The notes: a model not told the origin generated them from the letters alone. A DNA stretch of 64,000 nucleotides from an uncultured Hyphomonadaceae bacterium (GCA_913058335.1 CAJXPX010000003.1:62001-126000); one strand, 5' to 3'. Positions 44,812 through 54,820 are shown, numbered from the stretch's first letter. Numbers and translations are program-made.

Positions 44812-45657
44812 TCAGGGCAGTATAACGGTTTTTCGACCATTTATAAAAGAGCGGTGTTCCGCGTGATGCTTGACGGCCTTTGCGAGAACACGGGACTCAA
44901 CATCTCGGCCCATAGTTATAAGTTTGTCAGGCGTCATTGTATGATTCACTCTGACCACGTCTTGGTCGATAATTGGACCCTCATCCAAATCTGCCGTGAC
45001 GTAATGAGCTGTTGCCCCAATGAGCTTCACCCCTCTTTCATAAGCCCGGTGATACGGCCTCGCGCCTTTAAAACTTGGAAGGAAGGAATGATGAATATTG
45101 ATAATTTGACCTGAATAGTCCCGACAAAATGTATCTGATAAAATCTGCATATAGCGAGCAAGTACTATAAGGTCTGTATTCGTCTCTTTGATTAAACCCC
45201 TTAGCTGAGTTTCAGCGTCATTTTTTGTTGATCCCGTCACCGGAATATAATGATATTTCAACCCGAATGCCTCAATGAAGTCGCGCGATTTCTCATGGTT
45301 CGAAACGACCCCCGTTATGTCGATTGGCAAGCTATTATTCCGCCATCGGTAAATCAGATCGTTCAAACAATGATCAAATTTTGAGACCATTATGAGGGTT
45401 CGCATTTTAGCGACTGCCGGGATGATACGAGTCGTCAGGGTAAGTGTCTGACTGATTTCTTGAATTGACTCTTTGAGCTTTTGGAATTGACTGTCACCTA
45501 TGCGAAATGAAATTCTCGAATAGAAACGTTCCGAGGACGGTGTTCCAAACTGGGCATGTTCCGTAATGAATCCGCCATGTTCAGACAGGCAGCGCGTGAG
45601 AGCGGCGACAATCCCTATTCGGTCCTCGCTCTCCGTTGTTAAAATGTAATCGGCCAC
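44812..45657 (-). CDS. purU: Formyltetrahydrofolate deformylase
   Basis: 281 residues from a GTG start at 45657, which matches the 280-residue norm; the longer in-frame ATG at 45708 would add 17 residues inside the upstream gene. N-terminal ACT domain (ILTTESEDRIGIVAALTRCL), then the formyltransferase-fold domain with NIHHSFLPSFKGARPYHRAY and GATAHYVTADLDEGPIIDQD. It releases formate from 10-formyl-THF. The GTG follows the TAA of the M49-like gene by one base, so the two are likely translationally coupled. Confidence 0.95.
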   Translation of the reverse strand: MADYILTTESEDRIGIVAALTRCLSEHGGFITEHAQFGTPSSERFYSRISFRIGDSQFQKLKESIQEISQTLTLTTRIIPAVAKMRTLIMVSKFDHCLNDLIYRWRNNSLPIDITGVVSNHEKSRDFIEAFGLKYHYIPVTGSTKNDAETQLRGLIKETNTDLIVLARYMQILSDTFCRDYSGQIINIHHSFLPSFKGARPYHRAYERGVKLIGATAHYVTADLDEGPIIDQDVVRVNHTMTPDKLITMGRDVESRVLAKAVKHHAEHRSFINGRKTVILP

Positions 45658-45658
45658 A

Positions 45659-47326
45659 TTATATCTCAGACGGATAAACCGGGCGAATGTCATAAGGAAT
45701 ATCTTCAAGTTCCCCTAAGGCCGCCTTTGCAGGCTCATCCAGTTTCACGTAAGTTTTCAGATAAGTTTCCGTCGCCTCATAGCTGCCGTCTCCTTGAAGG
45801 CGAACAATTTCTCCGGTCAGGTCAGCAATAGACTGCTCCAAGACCTCAAAATCTACGCGATAGCGCCTTTGTTCCGGAAGCCATTCTGCGGCGCCGGTCT
45901 GCATATAATAATTATATTGAAACGCGGCGCCCTTAGCGTGTGCTTCAGTTATCCCGAACCGCATAGATCTGAACAGACCGGTAAAATAGGTCGCCAAAAA
46001 CGCTTCTTTTTCAGAGCTTGGTAATTCGCCACGCTCCATCATGTAAAGAATGTTATAGGCCCCCATGACATCAGCTTTACCTTCTTCCACGCCGGAATAC
46101 AGATCTTTGAGTTGCGCGCTCACACTTGTTTCCTCTCCGTTGACTGTAATGTTTCCCGGTCCAAGAGAGTGAGACAATTCGTGGAAGAGCGTATTATAAC
46201 TCATATATTTTTTGGTGGTAAGCAGGGCTTGATCATGCACCAGAACGCGCTCCCCAATTGGAGCCAAGATACGATCATATTTTGCGCCAAGAACATTATT
46301 CAAAATAACTTTTTTCGCGCCTTTGGCTTCCCGCACCCGCTCATCATTGGGTAAGTTAAAGGCAATCGTCTGTACGCCATTTTCATTATCGCCTCCGCCA
46401 TGAACTTGATAGGTCACAGCAATCGGGGATGCAAAACCTCGCGAGAAATTCTTGTACCGATCTTCAACGGGAAGATTAGCCTCCATATCGCGAAGATAGT
46501 TTTTATATTTTGCAAGAGCTGCGGATTCTTCTGGGTTTTTGATTGTAACAAAGCTCTCATAAGCCGTTTTATACCCGAACAAACCATCATCATAGACTTC
46601 GTAAGGACCGATTGCGACTTCGATATCTCCGTTCAAATCCATCCAAGCCATCTCTGATTCGAAATATTCATCGTTTAAAAACGCCTCAGCGCGTAGGTTC
46701 AAGAATTTGGTCAAACTCGCGTTCTCAGAAAGCTCTGCCGCTTCGCGCAGGAGCTGTGCAGCCGGTTCCAAAAACTTCGCATATTCGACATGATAAGGAA
46801 TAGCTTTAAGACCACCATCTTCAGTGCGGCGAATTACGGTATAGCCCGAAGTGAAAGCTGCTTCGTCACTTGGGTGAGCGGCAATCCAGTCTTCAAACTC
46901 CTGACGCGTCATATCGGTTGGGTAGAACCCTCCTCCCTCAGCGCATTGCGTATCCCCGTAGAAAGCAAAGTCGCTCTCCAGGCTATCACAGGGGCCATAA
47001 TGAAGGTCGAACATGGCAAGCTGGGTTTTCGATCCGTTCTGCGCAATCTCTTCTCTTAGGGCAGGATAGTCTGCGCCCCTTTGACGGAGATAAATTTCGG
47101 AAAGATATTCACTGGCCTGAATGAGTTTATTCACCACCGCTTTTTCAGACGCGCTAAGAAAACTCGTATCGGGATTCATATCGACTTTCGCGAATTTTTC
47201 GTACTGAGCGGCCACATCATATTCTGTGCCATCCTCCTTCATCATTTTTGGAGACGTTACGCAGGCCGAGAGAAGAGCAGCTGTCGAGAGGGCGATGAGG
47301 GATGATTTGAAGTGAAAAACACGCAT
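45659..47326 (-). CDS. M49-like zinc metallopeptidase lipoprotein (dipeptidyl-peptidase III type)
   Basis: 555 residues with a lipoprotein signal (lipobox LSAC, MRVFHFKSSLIALSTAALLS). The zinc site is FHELSHSLGPG with a second metal-ligand segment VEEGKADVMGAYNILYM, an HEXXH rather than the HEXXGH of classical DPP III; plant and some bacterial M49-like proteins (including those fused to Nudix) also show an HECCH-type site. The position in the envelope is unusual for DPP III, which is cytosolic. Substrate unknown. Stop is next to the purU start. Confidence 0.8.
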   Translation of the reverse strand: MRVFHFKSSLIALSTAALLSACVTSPKMMKEDGTEYDVAAQYEKFAKVDMNPDTSFLSASEKAVVNKLIQASEYLSEIYLRQRGADYPALREEIAQNGSKTQLAMFDLHYGPCDSLESDFAFYGDTQCAEGGGFYPTDMTRQEFEDWIAAHPSDEAAFTSGYTVIRRTEDGGLKAIPYHVEYAKFLEPAAQLLREAAELSENASLTKFLNLRAEAFLNDEYFESEMAWMDLNGDIEVAIGPYEVYDDGLFGYKTAYESFVTIKNPEESAALAKYKNYLRDMEANLPVEDRYKNFSRGFASPIAVTYQVHGGGDNENGVQTIAFNLPNDERVREAKGAKKVILNNVLGAKYDRILAPIGERVLVHDQALLTTKKYMSYNTLFHELSHSLGPGNITVNGEETSVSAQLKDLYSGVEEGKADVMGAYNILYMMERGELPSSEKEAFLATYFTGLFRSMRFGITEAHAKGAAFQYNYYMQTGAAEWLPEQRRYRVDFEVLEQSIADLTGEIVRLQGDGSYEATETYLKTYVKLDEPAKAALGELEDIPYDIRPVYPSEI

Positions 47327-47446
47327 AAACTTATCCTATATCTATTTGAAACGGTCAGAGCTGTAAAAGGCCTGCAATACAACCCAATCTCCGCAACCAT
47401 CTTTTATTAAGATCATACTAGTCACAGAACCGGACCAGGCCAAGGT

Positions 47447-47878
47447 TTAAAGCTGGGCGGCGATTTCTCCGGCTAATAATTTAAGGGCATCTATTTCGCT
47501 GGATTGGGCCTCACCGTGCCCAGCAAAAGCTTCGCCTTCAAATTTTGGAATGACATGCACATGTAGATGAAAAACGGACTGTCCCGCCGGAGCCCCGTTA
47601 AACTGTGTCACAACAATTCCATCGGGGTTAAATGCTTTATCCACGGCTTGGGCGACGCGCTGAACTGTTCCGAACAAGCGCCCTATATCTTTTGGAGCAA
47701 GTTCCAATAGGTTCCGCACGGGGCGTTTCGGAATAATGAGGCAGTGACCGCGAGACTGCGGAAAGGCATCCATAATAACGAGCGTATCTTTATCTTCCGT
47801 GACTTTCGCTGCCGGAATTTCTCCATTGATAATTTTAGCAAAAATATTGGTCGGATCATATTTGGCGTGCAAGGTCAT
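47447..47878 (-). CDS. HIT-family (HINT-like) nucleotide hydrolase
   Basis: 143 residues with the histidine triad HLHVHVIPKFEG, IVTQFNGAPAGQSVFHLHVH, and the N-terminal IFAKIINGEIPAAKVTEDKD. Such proteins hydrolyse nucleoside phosphoramidates or dinucleoside polyphosphates. It follows the epimerase gene by 63 bases on the same strand. About 95 bases separate its stop from the M49 start. Confidence 0.95.
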   Translation of the reverse strand: MTLHAKYDPTNIFAKIINGEIPAAKVTEDKDTLVIMDAFPQSRGHCLIIPKRPVRNLLELAPKDIGRLFGTVQRVAQAVDKAFNPDGIVVTQFNGAPAGQSVFHLHVHVIPKFEGEAFAGHGEAQSSEIDALKLLAGEIAAQL

Positions 47879-47941
47879 GCCTTAGACCTAACGATAATCA
47901 TTTGAAAAGTCAGCAAAGCTTTTGACTAAATTGGGAAGGCT

Positions 47942-48844
47942 TTAACAGTTTTCCGCTTTTAGCGTCTCCCGTAGACCAGTTTTGTAATCCTTGTATTTTG
48001 GAGCCCATCCCAATTCCTGCCGCGCGCGACTGATATCCACGCGTTTCGCCTCGCGGTAAAAACTACGAGCCATTTTAGACACGCTTTCATCATCAAGGCC
48101 GACCCGAGGGGGTTTCGTAACGCCTATAAGCTCTGCGGCATAATCCAAAACATCCTGAGGTGCGGCTGGATGACCGTCTGCGATATTATAGATACGTTGC
48201 GGATTAGGCGCGTCCATTGATGCCATCACTGCCGAAACTATATCGTCCACATGAATGCGATTGACGATATGCTGCTCTTTTATAACGGCGCGAGCCTGCC
48301 CATTTTTCAGCTTTTCAAAAGGTGAGCGTCCAGGCCCGTATATTCCGGCAAGCCGAAAAACATGGACAGGCCAAAGCGTTTCAATCCATTCGATTTCAGC
48401 TTCAGCCCGGGCGATGCCGCGTTTTAAACTTGGCGAGGGCGCCTCGCCTTCAAATGCCCATTGGCCAGATCGATCACCATAAACACTAGTCGCTGAGAGA
48501 TAACCGATCCAGCTTGCCTGTATTCCTGTTTCCCTCAGGACTGAAAGAACAGGGTCATAAAACCCATTTTCATCGGGTGTTTTTTTCGGCGAGATAGAGC
48601 TGAGGATAAGATCGGCCTTTTTAAATGCCTTCTTCAATTCAGAGTCTCTTAAATCCTCGGTAATTAGCGGGGTGATCCCGCCTTTTTTTATCGCTTCGGC
48701 GTGTTCCGGGGAACGAGTAGTCCCTAAAACCTGATAACCCCGGGCTAAAAGGGCAGGCGCGAGATGGCAGGCGACATATCCGGCGCCTAAAAGCAAGGCC
48801 GTTTTCCCTGTTATAGCTGTCTGCGAATTAATGTGGCTCGGCAT
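47942..48844 (-). CDS. NAD-dependent epimerase/dehydratase (YeeZ-like SDR)
   Basis: 300 residues. Rossmann motif TALLLGAGYVACHLAPALLA, SATSVYGDRSGQW (SDR Y-position region), VFRLAGIYGPGRSPFEKLKN, NRIHVDDIVSAVMASM and YNIADGHPAAPQDVLDYAAE, typical of the YeeZ group of extended SDRs. The catalytic Tyr-x3-Lys is not intact (YGDRS), as in other atypical members. Substrate unknown. Its 5' end overlaps the divergent TPR frame only if that gene's longer start is used. Confidence 0.85.
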   Translation of the reverse strand: MPSHINSQTAITGKTALLLGAGYVACHLAPALLARGYQVLGTTRSPEHAEAIKKGGITPLITEDLRDSELKKAFKKADLILSSISPKKTPDENGFYDPVLSVLRETGIQASWIGYLSATSVYGDRSGQWAFEGEAPSPSLKRGIARAEAEIEWIETLWPVHVFRLAGIYGPGRSPFEKLKNGQARAVIKEQHIVNRIHVDDIVSAVMASMDAPNPQRIYNIADGHPAAPQDVLDYAAELIGVTKPPRVGLDDESVSKMARSFYREAKRVDISRARQELGWAPKYKDYKTGLRETLKAENC

Positions 48845-48880
48845 TGCTGTGCCGCTCCTCCCCTTGCTAAAGGCGCTCTC

Positions 48881-49597
48881 ATGTTACGACGCCCTTTTAT
48901 CTATTTCCCCCCTGTCTTATCGGCTATGTCTGCGGTGGCAATGACCTTTCTTACTTCGCCTGCCTTTGCAGACGATATGACGGACGCTTTTGACCAGAAA
49001 CACAAAGAATGTCTGGAACGTATCGCCGAAGACTCTGATCTAGCCTATGAAGAAGCCATGATTTGGAGGTCTGAAGGCGGAGGCCGCCGAGCCAAGCATT
49101 GCGAAGCTATGGCACTTTTTTCCTTGGGCCACGAAGATGAAGCCGCCCACCGGCTGGATCAGCTGGCCAAGGCTTCTGATGGCGGCTCCCCAGCTATGCG
49201 GGCGGATTTTTATGCCGAAGCCGCAAATTTCTGGCTTATCTCTAAGGATCCAAAGAAAGCCTATGCGTCTGCCTCAGCTGGATTGAAATTAAAAGAAGAT
49301 CATACGGACCTGAGGATCGCCCGCGCACGCGCCTATAGTCTTGAGGGGCGTTATGATTACGCAGAAACAGATTTGACCTCAGCCCTTGTCTTCGACCCGG
49401 AAAGTGCGGCGGCTTTTCGCTACCGCGCAGACGCAAGAATGCAACAGGATAGGTTAGAAGCTGCGCTCGAGGATATTGAAACCTCCCTAAGCCTCAACCC
49501 TGAAAGTGTAGAGACTGCTGTGCTTCGGGGACGCATCAGGGAAGCCATCCGCAAACAGGAGGCATCCGAGACGGAGAGTGAAGCTGAACAACCTTAG
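48881..49597 (+). CDS. Periplasmic TPR-repeat protein
   Basis: 238 residues from ATG 48881 (MLRRPFIYFPPVLSAMSAVA), a signal peptide cleaving near SPAFA-DDM; an in-frame ATG at 48833 would overlap the divergent gene. TPR-like units lie at about 85-120 and 135-205 (ARAYSLEGRYDYAETDLTSA, RADARMQQDRLEAALEDIET). Likely a periplasmic protein-interaction scaffold. A terminator follows the stop. Confidence 0.8.
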   Translation: MLRRPFIYFPPVLSAMSAVAMTFLTSPAFADDMTDAFDQKHKECLERIAEDSDLAYEEAMIWRSEGGGRRAKHCEAMALFSLGHEDEAAHRLDQLAKASDGGSPAMRADFYAEAANFWLISKDPKKAYASASAGLKLKEDHTDLRIARARAYSLEGRYDYAETDLTSALVFDPESAAAFRYRADARMQQDRLEAALEDIETSLSLNPESVETAVLRGRIREAIRKQEASETESEAEQP

Positions 49598-49624
49598 TTT
49601 AGGGCAAAAAATTTGAGTAACTTC

Positions 49625-49646
49625 GGGGGCTGTCAGCCCCCCTTTT
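49625..49646 (+). terminator. Intrinsic terminator after the TPR gene
   Basis: 7-bp stem GGGGGCT/AGCCCCC with a GTC loop, followed by TTTTATTT. It lies 28 bases after the TPR stop and just short of the convergent DPP IV stop. Confidence 0.85.
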
Positions 49647-49648
49647 AT

Positions 49649-52141
49649 TTACTGTTGCAACTCAAGTGTCTCGAGGAAAAATTCGAGAATTTGACGATCC
49701 CGATGAATACGGTTCTCGGTTTTGCGGAAGCCGTGCTTCTCACCCGGATACGTCATCACTCGCAGATTCTGCTTACCGGCGGTTTGCATGGCATCCATGA
49801 ATTTGATGGAGTGACGGAACACGACATTATCATCTGCCATACCGTGGAGAAGAAGAATCGGTTCTGTGATACCGTCAATATGCTCGAAAACACTGCTCTT
49901 TTCATAGGCGTCTTCTGTGTAGTTTGTAGAATCCGGATTAGGGTCGCCCAAATAGCGTTCGGTATATGCGGTGTCGTACAATCTCCAGTCAGTGACCGGA
50001 GCTCCGGCGACGCCGCTGGCATAAATATCAGTCTGACCCAGCATTTGTAGCGTCATATATCCACCATAAGACCAACCATAAATGCCCATACGGTCATCGT
50101 CGATAAAGCTCTGAGCCCGGAGGAAATCTGCTCCGGCAATCTGGTCTGTCACTTCAACCGTACCCATAGCCCGGTTCAAACCGTCTTCAAATTTTTTCCC
50201 GTGATTACTTGCTCCGCGTCCGTCTATTTGAAAGACAACAAAGCCGTGATGCGCCAACATTTGCGCAAATTGATTGCGGAAATCGCGTTTAACCCGCTGC
50301 ACGCCCGGACCGTTATAGACGATTGTTATGCTCGCGCGTTCCTGACCTGGTTTCAAATCAAGCGGTTTGAAAAGCATATAGTCGAGCTTTGTACCGTCTT
50401 TACCGCTGATTTGTCCAAATTCAGGCGTGATGTGGTTGGACAAAAACGGCGCGTAAGGATGGTCACCATCCAATGTGTTTTCGTTAAGCCAGGCCAGGGC
50501 CGTTCCGTCAGACTCAAAGGCGCGAGTTTGTGACGGCGTCTTAACGCCGCTATAAGTCCCTATATAACGCGAGCAATCACGGTTAAAACTGGCAGAATGC
50601 TGGCCCGCACCTTGAGTAATTTGTGTGACTGTTCCTGCAAACTCAGTCGCCGAATTATCTTTTTCGTCGCTATCTGTTTCAGATTCGCTTGCCTCTTTTG
50701 CCCCCTCTTCTGCCTCTTCAGATTGAGAGATTTTAAAAACATGGTTTTCCAGAGGACTTTCTTGCCAACCAGAGACATAAAGATCGCCGGTCTGTTTATT
50801 CTGGCACAGTAAATTATTTACATTCAAAGTTTCAGGCGTGAGAGCTGTTATCTCCCCTTGGGTTTCGATTCTAAAAATTTGGCGGAGATTATTCCGTTCG
50901 GCGGACCACAAAAGGCTACCATCGGACTGCGTTCTCAAATCATTTCCGATATTCAACCAAGTCGGAGAGGTTTCAGTATATAAAACCTCAGTATTCCCGT
51001 TTCGCACATTATAGCGGCGGAAAGTGTGTGTTTTGTTGTCTCTTGATAATACTCCGGCCACTAAGGACTTTCCGTCTTCATCCCAGATGACGCGTGTTAG
51101 ATAAATGTCTTCGTCATTCCCAAGGTTGAGCCAGCGGGTTTTTCCGCCTTTAGAGCTGACGACTCCCAATTTTACGGTGGCATTGGCTGTGCCTGCAAAA
51201 GGGTAACGCTGTGAGATATTTTCAACTCCATCAGCGCCGAAATCAAGGCGGCTTTCAATAGCAATCTCGGATTCATCAATTTGGGTATAGGCCACATAAT
51301 TTGCATCCGGAGAGAGCCAGAAACCTGTATTCCGATCTAATTCTTCCTGTACGACAAAGCTGGCCGTCGCATTACGGACCGTTTCGCTTGCGCCGTCAGA
51401 AAGTTGGCGCTCCAACCCGGTTGATAAATCTTTTATGAAAAGCTCATTGGCGCGAACATAAGCGACTTTGCTGCCATCGGCGCTAACTTTCGGGTCGGTT
51501 TCGAACTCTTTTGTCGCTGTGACTTGACGGCTTTCTTGCGCTTCTAAATCATACAGATAAATATCTCCGCCCAGAGGGAATAAAAGCAAATTCTCGCCAA
51601 CCCAAGAATAAGAGATAATTCCTTTACCATATTCACGCGCGCGCTCTCGGCGGTTTTTTTCTTCTTCGGATAAAACTTCCGGTTCTCCAAGCAGGTCCGT
51701 TGAACTGACTAAAAGTCGACCTTCCCCCGTTGTCAGGTCATACGCCCAAAGGTCCTGCTGCCTGGCGTCGTCCTCGCGGCCCTGCAAAACGGTAATGAAC
51801 TCTCCGCTAGGCGCAATTTCCGGACTGGAGAGAGTCTTTCCGGCCAGAGCAGGGGAGCCGTTAATATTTTCAGGGGTAAGATAGCCGTCCCCCGGCTCCG
51901 CTTTGAGATTTGTGGTCGGTTGTTGGCGAGTCTGAGCCTGCCTTGCCGCGGCCTGCAAACTGTCCTGTGACGCTATCGGTGAGGACGTTTCGGTTTCACT
52001 CACCCCTTCTGCGGGCTCTATTCGTTCATTGTTACAAGCAGCAAGTGAAAGCCCCCCTGCCAGAAATACCGCCAAAGTGGCTCTACGAATTATTGTCGTA
52101 TTTAGAGTCAGAATCTTAGAATTTAGTCGGAGAGACGACAT
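49649..52141 (-). CDS. Dipeptidyl-peptidase IV, S9B family lipoprotein
   Basis: 830 residues from the ATG at 52141; an ATG 42 bases upstream is in frame and its start is not certain. Lipobox LAAC after RRATLAVFLAGGLSLAAC. An N-terminal eight-bladed propeller (GDIYLYDLEAQESRQVTATK, WLSPDANYVAYTQIDESEIA) precedes the alpha/beta-hydrolase domain with nucleophile in GIYGWSYGGYMTLQ, Asp in LLHGMADDNVVF and His in TYPGEKHGFRKTE. It should release Xaa-Pro dipeptides in the periplasm or at the surface. A 40-residue acidic Ser/Glu/Ala stretch (about 490-520) interrupts the propeller. Confidence 0.92.
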   Translation of the reverse strand: MSSLRLNSKILTLNTTIIRRATLAVFLAGGLSLAACNNERIEPAEGVSETETSSPIASQDSLQAAARQAQTRQQPTTNLKAEPGDGYLTPENINGSPALAGKTLSSPEIAPSGEFITVLQGREDDARQQDLWAYDLTTGEGRLLVSSTDLLGEPEVLSEEEKNRRERAREYGKGIISYSWVGENLLLFPLGGDIYLYDLEAQESRQVTATKEFETDPKVSADGSKVAYVRANELFIKDLSTGLERQLSDGASETVRNATASFVVQEELDRNTGFWLSPDANYVAYTQIDESEIAIESRLDFGADGVENISQRYPFAGTANATVKLGVVSSKGGKTRWLNLGNDEDIYLTRVIWDEDGKSLVAGVLSRDNKTHTFRRYNVRNGNTEVLYTETSPTWLNIGNDLRTQSDGSLLWSAERNNLRQIFRIETQGEITALTPETLNVNNLLCQNKQTGDLYVSGWQESPLENHVFKISQSEEAEEGAKEASESETDSDEKDNSATEFAGTVTQITQGAGQHSASFNRDCSRYIGTYSGVKTPSQTRAFESDGTALAWLNENTLDGDHPYAPFLSNHITPEFGQISGKDGTKLDYMLFKPLDLKPGQERASITIVYNGPGVQRVKRDFRNQFAQMLAHHGFVVFQIDGRGASNHGKKFEDGLNRAMGTVEVTDQIAGADFLRAQSFIDDDRMGIYGWSYGGYMTLQMLGQTDIYASGVAGAPVTDWRLYDTAYTERYLGDPNPDSTNYTEDAYEKSSVFEHIDGITEPILLLHGMADDNVVFRHSIKFMDAMQTAGKQNLRVMTYPGEKHGFRKTENRIHRDRQILEFFLETLELQQ

Positions 52142-52311
52142 TACACAGCCTTGTATCGGAACAGCTCTTTTAAGAGGTGTCATAAATTGATATTTCCGTT
52201 AAATATCATGCAGGCCAGTCATTCAAGTTATTCTCGCAATTGAGACACGTCTTTCACGCAAAATTTTGCTTATCACTTTGCAAAGCTTTTGCTTTTGGAT
52301 AGGGTTTCCCA

Positions 52312-53778
52312 ATGCCGGATTTGCGCCCAGTCTTTTTTGTTATCGGCTTAATGGTCGCTGTTCTGGGCTTACTGATGTTCATTCCCATGGGTATCGATAT
52401 GGCTTTCGAAGGGCGCTCGTGGCGCGCTTTTGCCGTTTCCGGAATTTTAACATCATTATTTGGCGGAGCCCTATCCCTCGCTAACTATACGCCCAAACCT
52501 GATTTACGCGCTCGGGGGGCTTTTCTTCTTACTGTATTCAGCTGGGTATCCCTATCTATATTCTCCTCCATTCCATTCATTATGGAGCCAATTGGATTAT
52601 CTGTTACCGACGCGCTTTTTGAAGCAACCTCCGGCATCACAACTACCGGCGCGACAATTCTGACAGGACTGGATGATTTGCCAGAAGGTGTACTCCTTTG
52701 GCGAGCAATGCTTCAATGGATTGGCGGAATTGGTATAATTGTCACCGCGATGGCTGTGCTTCCCATGCTTAAAGTCGGCGGGATGCAGCTTTTCCGCTTG
52801 GAAAGTTCGGATATGGGCGAAAAAATTCTGCCCCGGGCGGCGTCTATTGCTATGGCCATTTCCCTGATTTACCTCACTTTGACCCTCGCCTGCGCCATTT
52901 TGTATATGGTTGTGGGAATGAGCGGGTTTGACGCCTTGGCCCATGCCATGACAACGCTGGCAACAGGGGGGTTTTCGACCTCTGACGCATCTATGGGAGG
53001 GTTTATGGACCAAGGAGCTGATCTGGTCGGCATGGTGTTCATGATCGCTGGCGGCATCCCCTTTGGGGTTTATCTTCTTATGACACGCGGTGATTTTAAA
53101 GCCCCCTTAAAGGACCCACAAGTCAGAGCCTTTATACTGGTCTTATTAAGTCTCAGCCTGGCCATTGCTTTTATCCTATGGCTTGGAACAGAGTTTGGCT
53201 CCGCTAGTAATGAAGGTTTTTGGCAAGCATTACGGCTCTCGTCTTTTAATACGATTTCGATTGTGACTGGCACAGGCTATGCAACAGCAGATTATAATCT
53301 CTGGGGACCTTTGGCTGTAGCCAGCTTTTTCTGTTTTATGTTTATTGGCGGCTGCGCCGGATCAACTGCGTGTTCTATTAAGATATTCCGCTATCAGGTC
53401 GCGTTTGAAGGCTTACGCGCTTATCTCTTTAAAATGCCGCGGAACCATGCTGTGGCGCCGCTGCGTTATGGCGGGCGAGTTTTGCCGGAAACTGTAGTGT
53501 ATTCCGTCTTGGGATATTTCTTCTTGTTTTTCCTCACTTTTGCCGTGACCGCAATTTTATTATCCATCATAGGTCTCGACCCTTTGACGGCGTGGTCAGG
53601 CGCAGGAAGCGCCGTCGCCAATGTTGGGCCAGGATTGGGAGACATAATCGGTCCTGCCGGAACGTATCAGTCGCTGCCTCACAGCGCAAAATGGGTTTTG
53701 ATGACGGCGATGATTATAGGCCGATTGGAAATCATTACAGCTTTGGTCGTGCTCAGCCCCGGATTTTGGCGGACATAG
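52312..53778 (+). CDS. trkH: TrkH-type potassium uptake protein
   Basis: 488 residues. The four pore-loop selectivity motifs are visible: GITTTGATIL, TTLATGGFST, SIVTGTGYAT and AVANVGPGLG. FVIGLMVAVLGLLMFIPM and WIGGIGIIVTAMAVLPM are standard TrkH helices. It is the membrane subunit of a Trk K+ transporter; no trkA is in the window, so its gating subunit must be encoded elsewhere. Its start has no strong ribosome-binding site, and the gene faces hslO. Confidence 0.95.
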   Translation: MPDLRPVFFVIGLMVAVLGLLMFIPMGIDMAFEGRSWRAFAVSGILTSLFGGALSLANYTPKPDLRARGAFLLTVFSWVSLSIFSSIPFIMEPIGLSVTDALFEATSGITTTGATILTGLDDLPEGVLLWRAMLQWIGGIGIIVTAMAVLPMLKVGGMQLFRLESSDMGEKILPRAASIAMAISLIYLTLTLACAILYMVVGMSGFDALAHAMTTLATGGFSTSDASMGGFMDQGADLVGMVFMIAGGIPFGVYLLMTRGDFKAPLKDPQVRAFILVLLSLSLAIAFILWLGTEFGSASNEGFWQALRLSSFNTISIVTGTGYATADYNLWGPLAVASFFCFMFIGGCAGSTACSIKIFRYQVAFEGLRAYLFKMPRNHAVAPLRYGGRVLPETVVYSVLGYFFLFFLTFAVTAILLSIIGLDPLTAWSGAGSAVANVGPGLGDIIGPAGTYQSLPHSAKWVLMTAMIIGRLEIITALVVLSPGFWRT

Positions 53779-53801
53779 CGCTCAAAGTTTTTCGATTAAG
53801 A

Positions 53802-54749
53802 TTAAAGCTCGCTCAATTCAAAAATGTAATCTGTCGCGCAAAACTCGCAATTGGCTTTGATGATGCCCTCTTCGGCCATATCTTCAAGGGCGTTTCTTTC
53901 GAAGCTTTTAAGTGTGTTTTCCAAGCGCTCTCTCGAACATCTGCATTGTCCGGAAATTTTATGAGTTTCAACAATACGGACACCATCTTCATGAAATAAA
54001 CGGAAAAGCAATCTATTCTGAGATAGGTCTGGATCAATTAACTCCGCGTCGCTCAGAGTGCCAAAGAGGGAACGCGCGGTATCCCATGCCTCTTGCGTGT
54101 CGCCGCGAGCACTATCATCAGCGATTTTCTGGATCATCATCCCGCCGCCGCGCCATAAGGGATCGCTTCCGGTTTCTTGAACCTGGCCGACTGCCAGTCG
54201 GATTTCCGTTGGGATTTGCTCAGATTGTTCAAAATAGTGTTGGGCACAGTCAGAGAGCCGCTCACCTTGAATAGCCGCTAGCCCCTGATATTGATCCATG
54301 TCAGGGCCTTGATCTATAGTCATCGAGAAAGTTCCCCCGCCTAAAAGGGTTTCTGCACCGGGGTTACGGTTATCAAGTTTGGTTTCTTTCAGTTTTTCGT
54401 CGTCCCAACGGGCGTACCCCCGAATGGCCCCGTCCGTCGTGCAATCTGCCATAAGCAGGCTTACGGCGCCGTCATTTGTGCCATGGCATTGAACCACTAA
54501 TCGGCCCTCAAATTTAAGCGCTTGTGTCACAAGGGCGCCAGTCAGCATCGCTTCGCCCAATAAGCGTGCGATTTCGTCCGGATAACGGGGCTCGCCTTTC
54601 GGCCCGGTCAAAGCATCATTTAGGGCTTTTCCAAGATGAACGGCACGACCCCGCACAGGTTGTCCGTCTAATTGAAAAACGGTTACTTCATTATCGGTTA
54701 ATTTATCGAGGTCAGCGATAGGCTGTTTTATTTCGGTCATGGCGCTCAT
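53802..54749 (-). CDS. hslO: Hsp33 redox-regulated chaperone
   Basis: 315 residues from the ATG at 54749 (a nearby in-frame ATG at 54740 is as plausible; the longer frame to 54839 overlaps the ctrA terminator). N-terminal domain: GKALNDALTGPKGEPRYPDE, GEAMLTGALVTQALKFEGRL, RGYARWDDEKL. The zinc switch is SGQCRCSRERL (CxC) and ANCEFCATDY (CxxC) near the C-terminus, all four cysteines present. It is activated by oxidation and heat to hold unfolded proteins. Confidence 0.95.
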   Translation of the reverse strand: MSAMTEIKQPIADLDKLTDNEVTVFQLDGQPVRGRAVHLGKALNDALTGPKGEPRYPDEIARLLGEAMLTGALVTQALKFEGRLVVQCHGTNDGAVSLLMADCTTDGAIRGYARWDDEKLKETKLDNRNPGAETLLGGGTFSMTIDQGPDMDQYQGLAAIQGERLSDCAQHYFEQSEQIPTEIRLAVGQVQETGSDPLWRGGGMMIQKIADDSARGDTQEAWDTARSLFGTLSDAELIDPDLSQNRLLFRLFHEDGVRIVETHKISGQCRCSRERLENTLKSFERNALEDMAEEGIIKANCEFCATDYIFELSEL

Positions 54750-54820
54750 GTGGGGTTTACATAGTCGGCTTGCAAGGGAGTTTGTGTTGCCGAGCTGAGC
54801 GAGTAATCCCTCTCTTAAAA

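Noticed and set aside
52312-53778. A complete Trk K+ system here
   Set aside because: Only TrkH is present; the RCK domain at about 42060-42400 belongs to the antiporter, not to a TrkA protein.
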